From Streptomyces sp. WM6378 (GTDB lineage: Bacteria; Actinomycetota; Actinomycetes; Streptomycetales; Streptomycetaceae), in assembly GCF_001279695.1 (NCBI RefSeq), contig NZ_LGDD01000311.1:1-56618 (forward strand): a stretch of 56,618 bases of DNA, written 5' to 3'. The notes beneath the pieces were generated by a model. The model ran no database searches, had not been told where the DNA came from, and worked only from the letters and a program-made list of their open reading frames with translations. Positions 51,598-56,618 of this stretch are shown piece after piece (within the stretch, counting starts at the first letter, position 1; each line of letters opens with the position of its first letter). The position numbers and the translations under genes are program-made.

Positions 51598-52960
51598 GCC
51601 GCCCCGCCGCGCCTTCTCCGTCACTGCCGCGTTCACGGCCGTCCAGACGGCGGCCATCCTGCTCGCGAGCAGAGCGTATGCCGCGCCCTCCCCCACGCCG
51701 ACTCCGAGCGGGGCGTCGGGCGGCAGCCCGAGCCCCAGTCCCAGCCCGAGCAACAACGCGTGCGACCTCATCCGCGGCCCCGCCAGGGACTACTGCGAAT
51801 CCGGCTCCAGCAAGGGCAGCGCACCCGTAACCGACCCCAACCAAGCCGCCGACCCCCTCACCTCCCTGGCCAAGGGCTGTGCCGACGCAGCCGCCTGGAT
51901 CGTGGGCAAGCTCTCCGACGCGGTGAAGTCCACCGCAACCGTGGACTTCACCAACGACAGCTTCCGCACCCAGTACGCCGTCGTCTTCGCCGCCGCCACC
52001 TTCCTCACCCTCGTCCTGTGGCTCCTGGCCGTGGCCAAGCGCGCGATCCGTGGGGTGCCGCTGTCGACGGCGATCTCGGAAGCCGTCGGCTTCCTGTGGC
52101 TGACCGTGCTGGCCTCCGCGTTCACCCCGCTGATCCTCTACACCGTCGTATCGGCGACGGACGCCGTGACCGAGGCCATCGCGAACGCGACCGGCAACCA
52201 GTCGGACGTGTTCTTCGGGTCGTTCTCGGCCGCGCTCAAGAAGGGCACGGACATCGGCGGCGGCCCGATCATGCTGATCGTCGTCGCCCTGGTCTCGATC
52301 CTCGCCGCGGGCGTGCTGTTCCTCGAACTGGTCATCCGCGCCGCCCTGTTGTACGTCGGCGCGCTGCTCGGCACCGTCGTGTACGCGGGGCTCGTCGACA
52401 AGAACATGTGGGGCCACGTGCGCCGCTGGGCGGGCATCATGATCGCCGTGATCATGGTGAAACCGGTCATCGTGATCGTGCTCGGCCTGGCCGGAGCGCT
52501 CTCCTCCGGCAAGGGCCCCGACTCGTTCTCGGCCGTCGTCTCGGGCCTGGCGATCATCTTGCTCGCGATCTTCGCCTCGGCGATGATCTACCGCTTCGTA
52601 CCCGGCTTCGGCGACGAGATCGCCTCGGCCCGTACGAACCGTAAGCAGGCCACCGACGGCTCCCAGGCCGCCGCCCTCATCTCCTCGCCCGCCGCACTGG
52701 TCTCGCAGGGCATCAAGACCCACAGCGGCCGGGGCAACCAGGGGGGCGGCGCCGCCCAGGCCCGCCCCGCCAACCCCATGTCCGGTGGCGTGGCCGCCCA
52801 CAGCAGCCGGGGCTCCGGCGGCGGGGTCGGCGGCGGAACTGTCCCTTCCGCCGCACCTCCGCCGCGCAGCGGCTCCGCGCCGACGTCCGGCACACCGCAC
52901 TCCCACCGCCACAACACCGGCGGCACAGGTAACAAGAACACTGGAGGTGGAGGGCGTTGA
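51587..52960 (+). CDS. Polytopic membrane protein, VirB6/TrbL-like
   Basis: A 457-residue protein. An N-terminal signal sequence (cut near SRAYA-AP) is followed by a Pro/Ser/Thr linker with one Cys pair (NACDLIRGPARDYCES). From residue ~120 to 345 there are about six hydrophobic segments (QYAVVFAAATFLTLVLWLLA; PIMLIVVALVSILAAGVLFL; AGIMIAVIMVKPVIVIVLGL), the topology of TrbL/VirB6 channel proteins. The C-terminal 100 residues are Gly/Ser/His-rich and disordered. It starts inside the preceding gene and its TGA overlaps the next TTG start. Confidence 0.82.
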   Translation: MPGKPPRRAFSVTAAFTAVQTAAILLASRAYAAPSPTPTPSGASGGSPSPSPSPSNNACDLIRGPARDYCESGSSKGSAPVTDPNQAADPLTSLAKGCADAAAWIVGKLSDAVKSTATVDFTNDSFRTQYAVVFAAATFLTLVLWLLAVAKRAIRGVPLSTAISEAVGFLWLTVLASAFTPLILYTVVSATDAVTEAIANATGNQSDVFFGSFSAALKKGTDIGGGPIMLIVVALVSILAAGVLFLELVIRAALLYVGALLGTVVYAGLVDKNMWGHVRRWAGIMIAVIMVKPVIVIVLGLAGALSSGKGPDSFSAVVSGLAIILLAIFASAMIYRFVPGFGDEIASARTNRKQATDGSQAAALISSPAALVSQGIKTHSGRGNQGGGAAQARPANPMSGGVAAHSSRGSGGGVGGGTVPSAAPPPRSGSAPTSGTPHSHRHNTGGTGNKNTGGGGR

Positions 52961-54504
52961 CGACCCAGTCCCAACCGGTCACGCCCCGCCGTACGTATCT
53001 GATCGGCCGCGCCCGGCCGTCGGCCGTCGTCGGCAAGAACCGCGAGACCGGCGAGATCGTGCTGATCATCGGCGGCGCCTTCCTCGGCATGATGTGCGGA
53101 CTGCTCGTCCCCGTCCTGTCCCTGCGGATCGTGCTCCTGATGGGCTTCCCGTTCCTGGCGCTCGCCGCGGTGTACCTCCCGTACAAGCACCGCACGTTCT
53201 ACAAGTGGTTTGAAATCAACCGCAGTTACAAGCGCTCGCTCCGGCGCGGCACCACCTACCGTTCCGGCTCGGCCGAGGCGGGCGTGGGCCTCGACGGGCG
53301 CGAGGTCGAGGTCGGGCCGCCGCCCGGCATCGGTCACATCAGCTGGCTCGCCGCCCCCTTCGGCCCCGACGAGATCGCGGTCCTGCTGCACGCGGACCGG
53401 CGCACCGTCACCGCCGCCATCGAGATCGAGGGCCCCGGCGTCGGGCTGCGCGACAGCGAGGACCAAGAGGCCCTGGTCGACCGCTTCGGCACGCTGCTCA
53501 AGCATGTCGCCAACGGCGACGGCTTTGTGACGCGGCTTCAGATGCTGGCCCGCACGCTGCCCGCCGACCCCGACGCGCACGCCAAGGACGTAGCCCAGCG
53601 CGGCGACACGAAGTCCCCGGACTGGCTGAAGGAGTCGTACGAACAGCTCCAGTCGATGGTGTCCACCTCCAGCGAGCAGCACCGTGCATACCTCGTGGCC
53701 TGCATGCAGTACAGCCGCGAGCTCGCCGCCGAGGCCCACGCGATGGCCCGCGCCGCGAACCCGCACGGCCGCAAGCTCGACCGGGACGCGGGGCTCGCGG
53801 TCGTCATGGCGCGTGAACTGACCGACATCTGCGCCCGGTTGGCGGAGGCCGACATCCGGGTGCGCCAGCCGCTCGGCCAGAGCCGGCTCGCCTCGCTCGT
53901 GCACTCCATGTACGACCCGGACCACCCCATCGACCACATCCAGGCCATGACCAAGCGCAACGCCTGGCCGGCCGAGCTGGACGCCGTGGAGCCGACGTAC
54001 CTCCAGGCCAAGACCCGCGAGTCCTCGACCAGGGCGCCCTGGTGCCACGCCACCGCGTGGGTGAAGGAGTGGCCGATGACCCCGGTCGGCGTCAACTTCC
54101 TTGCCCCGCTGCTCGTCCACACCCCGGACGTCATCCGTACGGTCGCCGTCTGCATGGACCTCGAACCGACCGAAGTTGCGATTGAGCGAATGCTCACGGA
54201 AAAGACCAACGACGAGGCGGAGGCGTCCCGCGCGGCCAAGATGAACCGCACCGTCGACCCCCGCGACATCGCCGCCCACGGCCGCCTCGACCAGCGCGGC
54301 GAAGACCTCGCGAGCGGCGCCGCGGGCGTCAACCTGGTCGGCTACATCACGGTGTCCTCGCGTTCACCGGAGGCGCTGGCCCGCGACAAGCGGACCATCA
54401 GAGCCTCCGCCGGCAAGTCGTACCTGAAGCTGGAGTGGTGCGACCGCGAGCACCACCGGGCCTTCGTCAACACCTTGCCGTTCGCGACCGGCATCCGCCG
54501 CTAG
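52957..54504 (+). CDS. SCO6880-type protein: PrgI-like anchor plus VirB4 N-terminal half
   Basis: A 515-residue protein that starts with TTG at 52957 behind GGAGGTGGAGGG. Two membrane helices (about 34-54, LIIGGAFLGMMCGLLVPVL; 57-75) resemble PrgI/VirB3 partners. The rest is soluble: HISWLAAPFGPDEIAVLLHA, EALVDRFGTLLKHVANGDGF and LAVVMARELTDICARLAEAD, matching the N-terminal (assembly) portion of VirB4-type ATPases. There is no Walker motif. The next gene supplies the ATPase half, so VirB4 seems split in two. Clean overlap (TTGA) with the VirB6-like gene supports one operon. Confidence 0.85.
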   Translation: MTTQSQPVTPRRTYLIGRARPSAVVGKNRETGEIVLIIGGAFLGMMCGLLVPVLSLRIVLLMGFPFLALAAVYLPYKHRTFYKWFEINRSYKRSLRRGTTYRSGSAEAGVGLDGREVEVGPPPGIGHISWLAAPFGPDEIAVLLHADRRTVTAAIEIEGPGVGLRDSEDQEALVDRFGTLLKHVANGDGFVTRLQMLARTLPADPDAHAKDVAQRGDTKSPDWLKESYEQLQSMVSTSSEQHRAYLVACMQYSRELAAEAHAMARAANPHGRKLDRDAGLAVVMARELTDICARLAEADIRVRQPLGQSRLASLVHSMYDPDHPIDHIQAMTKRNAWPAELDAVEPTYLQAKTRESSTRAPWCHATAWVKEWPMTPVGVNFLAPLLVHTPDVIRTVAVCMDLEPTEVAIERMLTEKTNDEAEASRAAKMNRTVDPRDIAAHGRLDQRGEDLASGAAGVNLVGYITVSSRSPEALARDKRTIRASAGKSYLKLEWCDREHHRAFVNTLPFATGIRR

Positions 54505-54523
54505 TTGAGAGGCAGTACCCGCC

Positions 54524-55951
54524 ATGCGAGATCCGCTGTCTCTCGTCACCGACGCCTTCACCGCCCTGCTTTTCGGCAAGGTGGAGACCACCCGGCTGCC
54601 CGTCCGCACCTCCACGGGCCAGGCCCAGGCCGTCTACCTGCCGACGGCGGCTCCCGGCCTCGGCGACTCGGGCGTGATCATCGGGCGAGAGGTGTACAGC
54701 GGCAAGGGCTACATCTACGACCCCTTCCAGCTGTACGGACAGCAGCTGCCGGCCCCGCACTGGCTGGTACTCGGCGAGTCCGGCAACGGCAAGTCGGCGC
54801 TTGAGAAGACGTATGTGCTGCGGCAGTTGAGGTTCCGCGACCGGCAGGTCGTCGTGCTCGACGCACAGGGCGAGGACGGAGTCGGCGAGTGGAACCTCAT
54901 CGCGCGCGAGCTGGGGATAACTCCCATCCGGCTCGACCCGATGACCGCGATGGACGGCGGCATCCGGCTCAACCCCCTGGACCCGGCGATCACGACGACG
55001 GGCCAGCTCGCGCTCCTTCGAACGATCATCGAAGTTGCGATGGGACACGGCCTGGACGAACGATCGGGTTTCGCTCTCAAGGTGGCACACGCGTACGTCA
55101 ACACCACGATCACGGACCGCCAACCGGTCCTGACCGACATCGTCGAGCAACTCCGCCACCCCGAGGCCGAATCGGCCGAGGCGATGAACGTCGACATAGA
55201 CGACGTACGCGCCTGGGGCCTGGACGTCGCGTTGGTGTTGGACCGCCTGGTGGACGGCGACCTGCGCGGCATGTTCGACGGCCCGACCACGGTGGGGATC
55301 GACCTGGACGCCCCGCTGATCGTCTTCGACTTGTCCCACATCGATCGAAATTCGATCGCGATGCCGATCCTGATGGCGATCGTCGGCGTGTGGCTGGAGC
55401 ACACCTGGATCCGCCCGGACCGGAAGAAGCGCATCTTCCTGGTCGAGGAGGCCTGGCACATCATCAACAGCCCGTTCGTGGCCCAGCTCTTCCAGCGCCT
55501 GCTGAAGTTCGGCCGGCGCCTGGGCCTGTCGTTCGTAGCGGTGGTCCACCACCTGAGCGACGTGGTGGACGGAGCGGCGGCGAGGGAGGCGGCAGCGATC
55601 CTGAAGATGGCCTCGACCCGCACCATCTACGCGCAGAAGGCGGACGAGGCAAGGGCGACGGGCCGGGTGCTCGGCCTGCCCCGCTGGGCCGTGGAGATCA
55701 TCCCCACCCTCACCCCAGGCATCGCGGTATGGGACGTGAACGGCAACGTCCAAGTCGTGAAGCACCTGATCACAGAACGCGAACGCCCCCTGGTCTTCAC
55801 CGACCGGGCCATGACGGAATCGGCCGCGACCGACGACATCCTGGCCTCGGAGCTGGACTCCCAACTCGAATCGGAAACAGAACGCCGAGCAGCGCTGGTG
55901 GAACAGCAAATGTCCTCGGCGGCAGACTCGCCCGAGTCCACGGTGGCCTGA
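54524..55951 (+). CDS. VirB4/TraC-type secretion ATPase (C-terminal half)
   Basis: A 475-residue ATPase. Walker A is WLVLGESGNGKSALEKTYVL (GESGNGKSA); Walker B is KRIFLVEEAWHIINSPF, with Glu pair and the family-typical E-A-W. Later motifs are GRRLGLSFVAVVHHLSDVVD and LKMASTRTIYAQKADEARA, as in VirB4/TraC/HerA-FtsK-like motors. The N-terminal half of ordinary VirB4 is missing and is found in the preceding gene. ATG at 54524 follows GAGAGG, 19 bp after it. It would power substrate transfer or assembly of the apparatus. The C-terminal 50 residues are acidic. Confidence 0.9.
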   Translation: MRDPLSLVTDAFTALLFGKVETTRLPVRTSTGQAQAVYLPTAAPGLGDSGVIIGREVYSGKGYIYDPFQLYGQQLPAPHWLVLGESGNGKSALEKTYVLRQLRFRDRQVVVLDAQGEDGVGEWNLIARELGITPIRLDPMTAMDGGIRLNPLDPAITTTGQLALLRTIIEVAMGHGLDERSGFALKVAHAYVNTTITDRQPVLTDIVEQLRHPEAESAEAMNVDIDDVRAWGLDVALVLDRLVDGDLRGMFDGPTTVGIDLDAPLIVFDLSHIDRNSIAMPILMAIVGVWLEHTWIRPDRKKRIFLVEEAWHIINSPFVAQLFQRLLKFGRRLGLSFVAVVHHLSDVVDGAAAREAAAILKMASTRTIYAQKADEARATGRVLGLPRWAVEIIPTLTPGIAVWDVNGNVQVVKHLITERERPLVFTDRAMTESAATDDILASELDSQLESETERRAALVEQQMSSAADSPESTVA

Positions 55952-55952
55952 A

Positions 55953-56618
55953 GTGAACGGAACCGGCACCCCGAGAGGCGACCAGCGCGGCATCCCGGAC
56001 GGACTCCTGGTGGGCCTGCTGGCCTTCCTCCTGGGCCTGACGGTCCTGGTATGGACGGCCACCGGCCTGGGGGGCCTCTTCACCCACGGGGCCTGGCCCC
56101 CCGCCGTATCGTTCACTCACAGCCCGATGGCCCTGCGTTCCCTGGTAACGGCCCCCCACGACCTGCCATCGGCCTGGCCGGACACTCCCCCGAACTCCCT
56201 CTCGGGCTACGGTCTGTTCTGGGGCCTACTGATCGGCGAGCTGATGATCCTGCTCGTCCTGACGATCTTCGCACTGGGGACGTTCACGCGGTGGCGAGCG
56301 GTTAGGGCGAGAGCGAAGGCTGAGCTCGCCCAGGAGCCTTCGTCACCTCACGCCGCAGGCAACCGTTCCACCGTTCCGTCCCCCGTTGTGGGCAGTCGTT
56401 CCGCAGGGCGATCGGGGTCTCCCCTGGTCGAGCGAAGCCGAGACCTTGGGGAAGGGTGGGCACAACGAACCCCGCCAGCCGGAACCCCAGTCACTGCCCC
56501 CAACCCCGCGCAGCCCCTGGCCCCCGGCCCCGAGCAGCCGCTCACCGCCTCTCAGGCACAACGCCCCCAACAACCCACCCCCGCAAGGGAACCCGCCCCC
56601 ACACAAGTGGAGCGATTC
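55953..56618 (+). CDS. Partial membrane protein, possible VirD4/TraG coupling protein
   Basis: An ORF open to the right edge (222 codons), starting with GTG at 55953, two bases after the ATPase stop. Two transmembrane helices (about 18-42, LLVGLLAFLLGLTVLVWTAT; about 100-122, GLLIGELMILLVLTIFALG) enclose a ~57-residue outer loop with Pro/Trp/Ser. A basic stop-transfer RWRAVRARAKAEL is followed by a disordered linker. This two-helix N-terminus is what VirD4/TraG coupling proteins have before their ATPase domain. The ATPase part, if present, lies outside the window. The linker contains an 84-bp palindromic repeat in frame. Confidence 0.75.
   Translation, partial: MNGTGTPRGDQRGIPDGLLVGLLAFLLGLTVLVWTATGLGGLFTHGAWPPAVSFTHSPMALRSLVTAPHDLPSAWPDTPPNSLSGYGLFWGLLIGELMILLVLTIFALGTFTRWRAVRARAKAELAQEPSSPHAAGNRSTVPSPVVGSRSAGRSGSPLVERSRDLGEGWAQRTPPAGTPVTAPNPAQPLAPGPEQPLTASQAQRPQQPTPAREPAPTQVERF
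56384..56467. repeat. Palindromic repeat element inside coding sequence
   Basis: Outer arms CGTTGTG (56384) and CACAACG (ending 56467) bound an 84-bp element with inner palindromic parts (CCCCTGGTCGAGCGAAGC next to GAGACCTTGGGG). Its length is 28 codons exactly, so the reading frame stays open. It resembles intergenic Streptomyces repeats but here it encodes part of a disordered linker. Confidence 0.7.

Overview
The window is high-GC actinobacterial chromosome, almost certainly Streptomyces. Support comes from strong third-position GC bias, GTG/TTG starts with GGAGG-type ribosome binding sites, mycothiol genes (mshA, mshD), GlnR, Nur, an RsiG-type anti-sigma factor and SpoIIE-family phosphatase signalling. 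From memory, the order mshA ... nur ... glnR ... cssRS ... mshD ... ppk ... pstSCAB ... csoR matches the core region of S. coelicolor from about SCO4204 down to SCO4126. I could not check this by search. No rRNA, tRNA, CRISPR array, transposase or integrase gene was seen.

Layout. 0-8 kb: YbjN-like protein, mshA, a methyltransferase, a secreted NlpC/P60 hydrolase, a receiver-SpoIIE phosphatase, a DUF2516 protein, and an HTH regulator paired with an HbhA-like protein behind a perfect palindromic operator. 8-13 kb: a probably more variable block (DHFR-like reductase, secreted protein, methyltransferase, TetR, quinone oxidoreductase with a SoxR-type promoter, Eis-like acetyltransferase). 13-20 kb: asparaginase, rsiG, dtd, ygfZ, nur, nitrobindin-like protein, a 33-residue membrane peptide, a membrane-protein pair of which one is frameshifted, and a DsrE-like protein. 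20-25 kb: a sulfur-metabolism operon (sulfurtransferase plus DUF1416) behind a cysteine-rich leader peptide, DUF2993, a large membrane protein, a MoaD-like protein and a hydrolase. 25-32 kb: glnR with a coupled upstream mini-ORF, a LacI regulator, the secretion-stress set (HtrA-like protease, response regulator, kinase) and mshD. 32-43 kb: a phosphate block of ppk-CHAD-Nudix, pstSCAB and pit-DUF47, with Pho-box-like repeats in front of ppk and pstS. 43-50 kb: csoR with its operator, small proteins, a lipoprotein, a bicovalent-flavin oxidase, a PAP2 phosphatase, a transglycosylase/NlpC enzyme and a trypsin-like protease.

50-56.6 kb holds the most unusual system. It is a tightly overlapping operon resembling a chromosomal type IV secretion apparatus: a VirB2-sized two-helix protein, a VirB8-like bitopic protein, a VirB6/TrbL-like polytopic protein, and VirB4 apparently split into an N-terminal PrgI-type membrane protein and a separate ATPase. 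It ends in the truncated start of a protein with coupling-protein-like topology. The divergent transglycosylase/NlpC gene would be a natural VirB1-like partner.

Intergenic DNA at 1-242, 21.7-22.2, 40.8-41.3 and 45.0-45.3 kb is built from shared palindromic repeat modules. One ~100-bp module is present in opposite orientation on the two sides of the pit-csoR-lipoprotein segment. A different palindromic element of 84 bp lies in frame inside the last, partial gene.
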